Assembly: GCA_963971305.1 (NCBI GenBank)
Contig: OZ020308.1
Location: forward strand, 25,883,275 to 25,947,274
Source: Arcuatula senhousia
Taxonomy: Eukaryota > Mollusca > Bivalvia > Mytilida > Mytilidae
DNA length: 64,000 bases
Direction of reading: 5' to 3'
The position numbers and the translations under genes were made by a program. A model generated the notes under the pieces. The model was not told where the DNA came from. It did no database searches and worked only from the letters and a program-made list of their open reading frames with translations. Below are positions 11,501 to 23,500 of the stretch, piece after piece. How positions within the stretch are numbered: position 1 is the stretch's first letter; the number at the start of each line of letters is the position of its first letter.

Positions 11501-14500
11501 CCCATTTAAGTATGATTGTAGATTACTTTTTGATCCAATTATGATCAGTCGACAGTCTTCCTAAAGTTTTATTTACGATTACAAACGTGGAAAACCCCTT
11601 TGTGTGACACATTTTTTTCTAAAAATAACCACAAATAGATCAATCAATGTTTTGTAAAAAATCGCCCATCTTTTTAAATTCTGATAACAGAAAACTAAAG
11701 AATATTAATTTATATTATTGAAAACAACAAGTTTCAGGTGGTTTTAAATGTTTTTTACGAAAAATCGCTGCGCAAATTAGTTTTATTTTTCCCCCGCAAG
11801 GTTATTTCCCTTTCCACATGAGTCATGAATCTAAAAATAGTGAAAGCCTCGTAAAACAACTTTCTTTTAAAATAAAAACATATTTAACTTTTAAAAGGGT
11901 ATTTTACTAATATCTAAAATCAAAATTAAACTAATTCATCGTTTTGTGGTCTTAAAATACGTTTTTAAAAATCATTTTCAATCAACCGGGAAATGGAGAT
12001 TACTAAAAATGAGGCGTTCCGAAAGAAGATCAACAATGGACACACAGACAGCGATTTTCAGCAGAAATAAATCTTGATTCCCACGACTACTAGTAAAGTT
12101 TTGAATAGCATAATAAATAAATAGGGTTTTCTTGGTATAGAATATAAGATTGGTAATGTCGAAATATGTTGTCATTGGCTAAACTTTGCAAAAACCGACT
12201 CGCATTTAGGGTATTTAGCCGGAAGTAAAACGTGACTTGCACCGGTAGATAATATTTTTCGTGTCGTCTGCTTTCTATATAAAAATCGTGTTTATTACTA
12301 ATATTTAACATAAAGGCAACCAAACATGATAAATATTTGTTACTATTAAATATTTTTTTCGACGTTTTCTTCATCATTTTCACTGTCTGTCCACTGAAAT
12401 CTTTAAAAAGGGGGGTGGTTGATTTTCTTTCATTCTATCATGGCCTCTGCCATGGCTTCTGATGATCAAAACATATACGAAATATTTGCTGACACTGACA
12501 GTGAAAATGAAGAGCAATTTGAAGGATTTTCAGATGAAAGTGACAATGACGAGAACAATACTGATTTAAATGATAGAAATGACTTGTTTGATGCTGACAA
12601 CTGGACAAATGGTAGACGTCCCGCTCTTCATGAAACACCCCAGTTTTCCCAAAATCCTGGCAGGAGGCCACACATTCCTGACAATGCAACTCCTTTGCAA
12701 TATTTCAACCTATTTGTCAATGATAATGATTTTGATGAAATGGCCACTGAAACAAATCGCTATGCAAGCCAGTATCTAAATGCCAACCAAAACCTTAAGC
12801 AGCATTCCAGATTTCGCAAGTGGGTGGACACCACAGCTGCTGAGCTGAAACGCTACTTAGCCCTAATTTTTGCTATGGGTCTCATCTCACAGTCAGACAT
12901 CAATGAATACTGGAGCACTGATCCTGTTACCTCAACTCCCTTTTTCCCTGCTACAATGTCCCGTGACCGTTTCCTGCTTATAACCTCATTTTTCCACTTG
13001 GCTGACAATGACCTATATATACCGCGTGCACAGCAAGGACACAACCCTTTGTTTAAACTTGGCTCTCTTTATGCAAATGTCAATAACCGGCTTTATTCCA
13101 CGTACACACCAAACAAATGCATTTCTTTGGATGAAGGTATGATTCCGTGGCGAGGTAATCTCTCTTTTAAAGTGTATAGCCCTGACAAACCAGTTAAGTA
13201 CGGAATAAAGGTTTATATGTTGTCGGACTCCACCAATGGCTATGTATCCAAATTTAAATTGTACACGGGAAAGTCTCAAGTCGGCCCAAGTGTCTATGGA
13301 GCAACTTATGACCTCGTGATGGACCTTTTAAGGGGGTTATTTCTTAAAGGATATAGTCTATATTGTGACAATTACTATTCCTCCCCACAACTGTTTTGGG
13401 ACTTGTATGAACTAGGCACTACTGCTACTGGAACTGTACGTGTTAATCGCCGTGGTATTCCTCAAGGTTTAAAAGATAAAAAGTTAAACAATCGTGGTGA
13501 TAATGCAGTAATGAACAATGGACCTCTTGAATGTTTGAAATTTCAAGATGGAAAGCCTGTGTACATGCTATCAACCATACATGGATCTGATCTATCAGCC
13601 TCACGTCGTAGAGATGTTGTCACCGATGCTAACATAATGAAGCCGGACATGGTGTTAAAGTATAATAAATACATGGGTGGAGTTGATAGATCAGATCAAA
13701 TGATTGCATATACTAACAATATAGTAAAGTCATTTAAATGGTGGAAGAAGGTGATTTTTCATGTTCTGGCTGTTGCGGTGCTTGATTCCTACATCCTGTT
13801 TAAGTCTGACAATCCAAACTCTAATGTCACTCATAGGTCATTTAGAAAGAAACTGGTGAATGAACTTATTGAGAACAATCCAGTTGACAATGTTGTAAGG
13901 GTTGGCAGGCCAATTAAAACTCCGCAACAGTTAGAACGGTTAACAGGTCGGCACTTTGCCACTAAGATACATGGCTCAGGAAAGAAAAGCAATATTGCAC
14001 GTTTGTGTAAAGTATGTAATGAGGCAGAGAGAAGCAGTGCAGACCTAAGTGCTAACAAAAGGAAGCGCCCAGGTCATGAGACTAGATTTGAATGTAAGGA
14101 CTGCAATGTTTCTCTCTGTCTTGAGCCATGCTTCAAGTTCTTTCATACTTGCCAGGAATATTGTCTTGCTTACAAACGATGGAAAACTACCAATCAACCA
14201 GAGGAGGAAGAATAAACTTGAAAACAATTTGATGTATCAATTTTAATGCTCATGTAATACAATTCATCTTCCAAATGATTCGTTTTGAAATATTGGGCAA
14301 TACTAGGGATAGAGCTCAGTGTTCCCCGCTTCTGAATGTTTTTGAAGATTCACATTTCTTACCTGCTACTCCTACACCACTTATATTTTAATGAAACTTT
14401 ATACAATCTGGTTGTTATATTGTGAATTTTCATAAATATATATACATACAACAATTCAATTATAAAAGGAAAAAAAATACAACATTCATCATGTTCATCA

Positions 14501-17500
14501 ATTGTTCATGACATTAGTTAACTAAGCTACTCGGGTAATATTCTAGTCTTCAGTATAAATGAAAAAATCTTGGCTAATTTTAGCATGTATCACACTTTCA
14601 ACATAAGAATTTTGTATTGACAGTCACATGCTTGAAAACTTTTAAGTAACAAATCAATAAACAGGTTCTTATTTAAAAAAATACAAAAAAAAACCAAAAA
14701 AAACCCCCCAAAACTAACAATTGAATTTAAAAAACAAGAAGGAGGAAAGAGTTTTTTTCTCAAGTATAGTGAAGGTTTGAATGCATATATATAGGTAGTG
14801 TTGATTATCATTTGGTATGTATAAAATAATGTAAACTTATATGAATGTCGTCACTACAAAGTGAAAAAAGTCTTCAAATGAAGGAACAGCTGTCCAGGTT
14901 AATCATGAAAAAAATAGTTTTAAAGTAAGTATTAAAGTCAGTAAAAAGATAGAATAGTTTATTATGCGGCATGGGTTTCATGATTATATACAGTATTTGC
15001 CATAAGCTGGTTATAAAAAATCTATATCATAGCAAAATGCACAATATTTAAATAAATTATCATGCAAAATCTTAAACTTTTTTCTCCAAAATTGAATAAA
15101 CATGTAAATATATATAATTAGACAACTTTATAAAAAATGTAAAAAATTGATCTATATATACCTTCTTTTTCATATACGAAATGTTTAATTTGAGTGATTT
15201 CTCTGAGGTTAAAAGGTACAAATTATCTTTAAGGTGTCTAAAGAACATATATATAATGTTTCATTACATTAAAACAAGTAAGGGGTGCTATTATGGCTTG
15301 CAATTTAAGAAAAGTTACCAATTTTTAGAAAAAATGTGTGTTTCCAAGGCCATTACCATGGCAACAGTGTTACCATAGCAACCAATTTACTACAAAAATA
15401 ACACATGGTATCTTTTAATCCTTTTCCCTAACTATTAAGGTTGTATGTCTTTTTTTGTTGTTTTTACAAAACATTGATTGGCAGATGTCAAATTTTATTG
15501 ATTTTCTTAAAACAATTCAGCATACAGACAAAATATCTGAAAAACAAGTCAGCATGGTAAGGGTTAATTAGGTTGGTAATTAAATATATAAATTGCATCA
15601 AAATTAATAATTGATAGTGTATTCAATCTAGGAATAACGGAAGTAGCCAGCTTAAACAAGATTAAAAGACCATAAATTAATCTTTGCCAAATATTTATTT
15701 ATAGGGAATCGGCATATAATTTTGCTGTTTACGGGAATAAATGAAACAAAAATAATGTTTTTGTAGACCCGACTGTCAGATGTTTCAGAATTGAAAATAA
15801 TTTTGAAATGGGGACTGTTATAAAATACCAAAGCGATATGAAGAACGGTAAATTTGGTAACGTGGAAATATAACCTCTCATCAGCAGCATTCGATTAAAA
15901 ACATTGGAAGGTCAGAAACAAAACAACAATTTAACACAGGAAAGGAACTTAATCCCCAAAACGTAGATAACAATGCAGCTAAACCCTGGCCCGAGCTATA
16001 TTGTAACTATTCTTGCATACATGCAAACTTCGGGTCTATAAAAACTATTTACATTCTTTCGAATTTACCAACAAACTAAAACAATTACAAATTAATGATT
16101 TATTGTTTCTGGATAAAAGCTGATATAATTACACTTTAATTCATATTCGATGGCAAAAGCGTAGTTTTTAATTAAAATCGTACAATAATATTAATTCTGA
16201 ACTTTCACGATTGGTGAATGAAGGACTTTTTGGTATTTGAAAAAGGACTATTTTCACGTAAAATGATAAGTTCTTATTTCCGATCGTATTTATTAACACA
16301 TATTTATAAAGTTTACCAAAAAGTGAATGAGTTTTATTATAAACTACAGGTGTCCGCCATGCATGGTACAGGGCCGCGTAATCTTGCTGACAGTCGTTTG
16401 TCAAACCGGCGGCCGCGGCTGCAAGAAAGCAATGTGGCAGAATGAATAATTAAGTCTGGGTCTTTTTGACTAAGTTGTGACAGTTGTAAAAAGAAATGAA
16501 GTATTAAACTTATACAAAAGAGTATACATCGCCAATACGTGATTGACGGCTATGAGGATAAAGTTTTCAACATCGTTGCATGACCGCTTTACGGGTCTTG
16601 AAAAATAAAATGAAAAAGGTTAAAACTAAATTGTATTACATTTCAAGTAGTGTAAAGCTGTAGCATATCCTCTAAAAATCCTTTTTCATGGACACGTCCA
16701 ATCTGAAATCTTATCGAAGGCATAATAGATTGGAACATCGTTGCTTGACCGCTTTTACGGGTCTTCTAACAAAAATATCTTATATAATAATTAATAACGT
16801 CAATTTGGAAATGAACGGATATAATTAATAATAACCTTTTCAATTTTACTTATAACTCAATCTAAGTCACTTAAGTGTTGACAGGTAACATTAATTAAGT
16901 TAATCAGGTACATATTTATGACCTCTGGTCAGGCTGGCTGACCGGGACATTAGGTAATAAAACCACAGGTGTCAAAATTGTCGGATTCGCCGGACACCTT
17001 GTCGGATTTGGACTATGGTAGTCATAAGTCCCTGGGCGTACTGTACATCGTCCCAAATTATCTGGCAGCCAGGACATACTTTAGAGTTATCTCTTGTCTT
17101 CATGTTTACAGAATTTTTGAAGACGCAGGCCACTTAAGTCTTTCATGGACATGATGAAAGACTGCCATTCTAGTTTCCATAATTATCAAATTCTCTCAGT
17201 GTTCTGACCCCAGGCCCTTTTAAACATCCTGGCAATGGGATGCTTCATGGTTCAAACCTGATGCTATCTGAAATCCTCTTACAAAATGTAAGCCTATTAT
17301 TTTAAAGCAAAAGATGCTATTGTGAAAACTGAAAATACCAGGATGCTATTAAAAATTTCTGGGAAACACTGTCTCTGTTTTCATGCAAAGTATTTTAAAA
17401 GCAAACAATTTTTACTTATATTGTAAATTATTATAAGAAACAATTTTGTATTTTGTTTCAGGAATGGGACAGCTTTTTGAAAGAATTACATGATGCAATA

Positions 17501-20500
17501 CAGCAACAACTTACACAGAGCCATGTGCAGTACTTTAGTGACTTGTCAGAGCCAGAGAAGGAGCTCTTCATGGAAAGGGCAACAATGGCGATCAAAGGAG
17601 GCAAGCTAATATAAGGCATAATTATGTTAATTGGAACACTTGAAAATAAATACTGTGATAGTAAATATACTGTGGATAAATTCATTTTCATGGGTATCAA
17701 TTTTCGTGGTTTGATGAGAAAAGTTCAGTTTGTTGATTCTTAAATTTATTCTAAATTTCTTCTTTTCTTGGAAATCAAATTTAGTGGGTCAATGCCACCC
17801 AAGTCCAAGAAAACCACGAAAATAGATACTCCACGAAACAATGAAACCACAGTATTTGGTGCATAGGGAACAAGTTTTTGTTGTTTTCCTGGCCTAGACG
17901 GACCACAAAATTTTATGTGAATTATACATTTGTTTGAACCATAAATTGGTGAATCTTTGAATGTGCATTTTATCTACAATCCAAGAAAATTTGATGCTTA
18001 TGAAATTTAGTGTATGTAATATAAGTAAAGATATAAGTATTTACAATGTAGAAGTGAATTCTAATATTAACCTGCTTATTTTCTTATATTGAAAATTAAT
18101 ACTATCTTGAATTGCATTAACTTAAGGATTGCTAACTTAATATTTTTTTACATCTCTAGGTACCATTTATAACGGATTGTGTAAAAAGGTATCAGTAATA
18201 ACAGACCAAAGTTTGAATGAAGATGTATCCCGCCAGCTGTTAGAAGAATCCCCACTAGACACCAAAACAGACTTAATCATAGAGAGTGCAGAGGAAGGGG
18301 CCTTAAGTCTTCTCAAGAAATGGCCAGACATGAAAAACAAATTGTATATCTGTCTCAATCAACCACTGCCACTACATATAAGACAGTTGACATGGAGGTT
18401 ATATTTATCAAATACTAAAGGTAGGGAGAAAAACTAAGACTCTAAATTTTAGTTTTTAAATCACAAAACTATTTATTAGTTCTTTCCTTTAAAAATTGTC
18501 AGAAGAAGCCTCAATTATTTATACAATAGTGAACTAGCCATAACAATAAAAAGCTCACAAGAATTCACTAGCACAATGAATAAAGCCCTAGGCTTTGGCC
18601 TACCTTTTAACGGTGAGCCTTGGTAAATAAATTTATTGAATTATCAGATAAAGCACATATAATTGATATTTTAATCTGTTTCTGCATACATTGGAACCTG
18701 TCTTAATCGAAGTGCTATGGGACTGAAGAATTTGTTTTGTATACATCATTCAAATTACATAGAAATATAATTAGGGGACTTTAAAGTCATTTTGGTTTAG
18801 ACAGGTTTTCTGTTTATTTAACGTTCATTTAACTGAATTAAGAAGGGTTTCTAAGTAACAAGAAATTTAGTTGATGCATGTGATAATTGATAGATATTAA
18901 TTGTAAATGATGCTTTGTTCTGTTTTTAAGTTTGATTGAAGTTGATGTTTGAAATCTTTTATTTCAATTTTTTAAATTGCTGCTTGTTTATGCGGTCTGT
19001 GTCGCATACAATTATTCCTCATCTCATTGTCTTCTTTAGTTTGAAATATATAAATGTATATATATTACTTTGTTCTTTCCCATTTTATGCATAACTTTTC
19101 ATTTTCTTTACTCTATCAATATTTCTTGACTGGTATCTATGGCATGATTGTCTTTGCTACTACTTTATAATCTGTGCACAATTTCTTCCACTTTCTTGTA
19201 ATGCATGATATTTTTCCTTTTCTCTTTCTTTATAGTTATATAGTACAAATAATGCTATTTGGATATCAAAACATATCAGGTCATCCTTAAAAAAATATTT
19301 GTTTGCTGTTTACCTACTCATATTTTTCAATGTGAGTAGGTAGGTAGGTGAATTATTTTTTCTAAAAAAAGCAAAAAAGATGTAAAAATAGAATAAAAAA
19401 AATTATTCCAAGAGAGGGTGATAAAATTTTTTGAGTCGGTCGAAAAATAGCAAACCAACAATTTTTTAAGGACGGCCTAAATGATTATGTAAAAACAAAA
19501 ATAATGTATGCTTTTATGCATGTTACAATGCTTAAAATATTACAACATTAACTCTTAATTTCTAAAGAATCAGAAATGTTTTTAGACCAAACAATTTTAT
19601 TTATTAGAAAAAATTATTTTCATTTTGCATAAGTGTGATTACAAGATTAATTTAAAAAGAATTCATTGCTTGCACGATATTTTTTTTTACAGAAGTGGGA
19701 ATCCAGGTTATCAAATTTTCAATCTATATTTTTAATATTTTTTTTGGTAACATTCTCAGCAATTAATAAGAGCAAGCTCTTGAATTTTGGTAAAAAAAAA
19801 CATCATTACCTAGGTCCTAGCCTATTTTAATATTCTACTGATAAATGAGTTGAGTAAGTTTTGCAAGAAATAATCTGCTTCAACATAAATTGCATGATTG
19901 CACTTTTTACTTTTATACAATACATATGTATGTTACAGAATATAAGTCATCTGGTAGGTAGTAATAGATCTATATAAATGTCTATATATTACACATAAAT
20001 TGTCTGCCATCACTTATGGTGTTAAGGGTACAGAAACAGCTTAACATGTACAGTGTTCTAGGATTTTTTAAATCTCACTTACCCAGATGTGGAATTGCAA
20101 ATAAATCACTTACCTACAATAGAAATCAATGCAAAAACTGTCAAAGTCCACTTACCCTGGGTTTAATTTCACTTACCCTGGGTAACGCCGTAAACAGGTA
20201 ATAGGAATCCTAGAACACTGCATGTATACTTATCAGGGTACAAACATGTTGTTGTAATTTATTTTAGATTTACAACCCATTGGCAAAGGGTTTATTAATG
20301 CATAAGCATTCAAAATATTACATTAAGACATTATTAAGTTTGAAAGTTAATTTTATAGTATACGTCTGACAAAAAATGATACACATCTTGCAGCTTTTCA
20401 AAATTGTTTTTGATTAATATGCACTTATAAAGGACTCTATGGACAGAAAGTTCAGGGAAGTTTTTAGAGTCGGTTTTAGAAATTTGATTTGACTCAAGGT

Positions 20501-23500
20501 AGGGACTTAAACTAAAAAAGGGGACCAGGTCATCTTACCCTTAAGTGATTTCCTTCAAATTCAAAAAAAAAAAATTCAATTTATGAAGAAGGAGCCCTGG
20601 AACCCTGGGTCACTCCTTACTTTGGAATATAGTAACAGGTTATCACAAGCTTAATGTGTTGGTAATGTCTAGGTAAAGTTCATGATTGTATAGTATGTTA
20701 TGTGCCATCACTGCTTCATATCTGTATATACTGGCATATAGGTGCTTAAATTCTTTGCTTTTAGGAAAGTTTAAAAATATGTTTTTTTGTTTAAATCCAC
20801 AGGAAGTTTTTAATTTAAATTAAGATTTTAATTCTCCTTTTTGTTCCTATATATTCAAGAACTCTTCATTGCAGTCAAAATATGGATTTCTTATAAGACC
20901 ATTCAATTAAACATTGAACAAAACAATTTTTTTTTTTCAGATTAAAATATATCAATAGAAAACTCATTGTATGCAAAAAATCAGGTGTTTTTATATCCAC
21001 TACACAAAGTGGCGAGTTATGATAATATACCCTTCATTTCATTCAGTGTTTGTCTGTCTGTTCCTCAAAGGTTTCCAGATGATAACTTGAAAATGCATGA
21101 AGGGACTTGAAAGATATTTTGCACAGCTCTGTTAAGTACCAGAAAATACAGGTCAAGTTTAATTTTTCAGAATGATCCAAAAAATATTTTGATGGTAAAA
21201 TTTTCTGGTCTAAGATCACTCATTTCAAAATTTTTCAATATCTTACTCATTTCGTTTTCTACATAAATATAGATTTATATAGCTTTTCATATTATACAAT
21301 GGTGTGATATCATTTAATGTCCCGAGATGACCCACTTTTATTATTGGAAACATTTTAGATGAATTCTCTTCCAAAAAATTGGTAAGGGAAGGGCAAATTA
21401 GAGAAAAGAAGTTTAAATGTGTTCACCAGTAACCCTGTTGAAAATAAAAGACAAAACCTGTCAGGAATAATAATACTGATTACTATGATTGTTGACATTG
21501 TTAATTTATATAAAAATAGATTTGTCATTTGTCATCAATAGAAAATAAAGAGATGTGGAATAAGTGTACGCGACACAGCCCACAATTAAACGGCAATTTA
21601 GAAAAACCACAATGGACAACCGCCAGCAGCCTTCAACGAGGCCATTTGGCACTGCTCGCGGTTATGCAATTGGCCCATGGTCTAAATAAGATGCATATAA
21701 TTCAAATCCAGCCCTGAAATAGTCACAGATAGACAAATATGTTTGGGATTTTTTCAGTGAGGAAACAGTACATTGACCAGTTGAACGCAAATCCTCGAGC
21801 AGCAATATCTATGTACGATTATGACATATCACAGAAATGTGAAACACTTATAAATACAGAACCAACGTTCAGTGATCTCAAGGGGTCTGTAGGTAAGTCA
21901 AATCACTAACTTATGATCACATTGAAAACTTTAAGTCATTTTTATAGTAAAGTTATAGTATGGGAATGAAAACCTGAGGTTCACCTTGTAGTAAAATGTT
22001 TTATCATAATCTAAGTTGGACCAGATGAGTATTGTACAGTTCAATAATTTTTATAATTAGCAGAACTTATGGCAGTAATTCCAATGGATGTATGCCAAAT
22101 TGGCCATCAGTATTTGAGGAGACATATTATTAGATAACAGTCTTCATTTGTTTATATTAGACCTGTTCCAGAAAAATTTCTATAAGGGTGTTTAAAGAAA
22201 GTGTATGTGTTTATTTCTGCTGTTGGTTGGTACACGTTTTGTCATATTTTATCATTATAGCTATGGGAAATTATTTTATGGGTAGTGGGTGTTAACTAAA
22301 AGATATCTTCAAACCCCTGTGTACTTTTTTTCTGGAACAGTTCTTACAATACAAAATAAAAAGAAACTATTAAGGGATATAGATCCAGCTACATTGAATT
22401 ATTAGAAGATAACAATTTGATAAAAAAAAAACATATAATTTCCACACACAGCACATTAGATTTGATAAGTTTACAATTTTGGAACTTCTTTTATTTTTTC
22501 TTCATTTGAACTTGTGCTTTAAGCTGTCTTTCTTTTTTTGTAGGTGTGTTCTATGGGATGAAGGCAACATTATCGTATTATCATTCTAGTCTGAAAACAA
22601 AGAACCGTTTGAGGGATGTTGAGCATTTATTAGCTGTACCATTCTTAGATGTAGCATCAACAAATATTTCTAGGTACAATGTTTTGTACATGATTTTATT
22701 TTAAATTCTGCATTTGATAAAAAAACTTGAAGAAATAACAAAAGGGTTTTTCATACATGGCAAATCAATACAGAGGAGTAAAACAAGGCAAAATAGAAAA
22801 AAAAAGAAAGCACAAATCATTTTTATGGCCCGACCACGTATGTGGATCAGACATATAGTTTTACCCTTGTCCGTATGTACGTCTGTAACACTTTCATGAC
22901 TTTGGTTAAGTTCTTGGTTAAGGTCCATATCTCAGATACTACCGTACATGTTGATGGTCAATGGTATTTCACCACTAGATGTGTCTTGGGTAACATGACA
23001 CCACCCAATAAAAATTGGGTCACTGTGATCTATATTTTATGCATGAACGACTTCGGTTAAGTTCTTGGTTAAGGTCCATAACTTGGATACTAGATGTTGG
23101 GGGTTAATGATATTTCACCACTAGATGTGTCTTGGGTAAGGTGACACCATCCACTAGAAATGAGGTCACTGTGACCTATATTTTATGCATGAATGACTTT
23201 GGTTAAGTTCTTGGTTAAAGTTCTTATCTTGAATACTACATGTTAGGGGTCAGCAATATTTCACTACTCCATGAGTCTTGGTAACATGGCACCACCCACC
23301 AGAAATAAGGTCACAGTGACCTATATTTTACACATGAACACTTTTGATCAATTTCTTGATAAAGGTCCATATCCCAGGTAATAGACATTGAGGGTCAATG
23401 ATATTTTAAGAACGGGAGGGCCATCCTGCGGCTCATAGACACATTTTCTAGTTTTATCCAAGTTTTGCAAGGGCACATTTATTCCCTGTTCCATTTTGGA

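Larger units (their letters stand above)
11354..15562 (+). mobile_element. Complete piggyBac transposon, TTAA-flanked
   Basis: The element starts CCCTTACCATGC (11354-11365) and ends with its exact reverse complement (15551-15562). A TTAA lies directly outside each end (11350-11353 and 15563-15566). A terminal CCC...GGG and duplicated TTAA are defining for the piggyBac superfamily. The 4209-bp body contains one open transposase (12440-14215). About 1.1 kb of untranslated DNA lies 5' of the gene and 1.35 kb 3' of it. Perfect terminal repeats, an intact frame and an intact target duplication suggest a recent insertion. It sits inside the longer TA-flanked element at 9272-17043. Confidence 0.93.
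9272..17043. mobile_element. Long TA-flanked inverted-repeat element hosting the piggyBac
   Basis: The left end (from 9272: CAGTACGCCCAGGGACTTAT) matches the reverse complement of the right end (to 17043). The match continues, more diverged, for about 180-250 bp (roughly 9272-9500 against 16820-17043). Each side is flanked by TA, and the CAGT start resembles Tc1/mariner-type ends. Removing the piggyBac leaves about 3.56 kb with no recognisable transposase. The interior holds three ~370-bp tandem units on the left and a 167-bp repeat pair (near 16566 and 16733) on the right. It may be one large non-autonomous element or two inverted copies of a smaller one. Confidence 0.5.

Noticed and set aside
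12438..14246. Several antisense or shifted open frames over the piggyBac
   Set aside because: They are shadows of the transposase reading frame.
16218..16445. Open frame with an ATG at 16359 in a GC-rich patch, considered as first exon of the TBC-like gene
   Set aside because: It lies inside the TA-flanked element, and the only in-phase donor (after 16433, GTGGCA) is weak. The 8436 candidate fits better.
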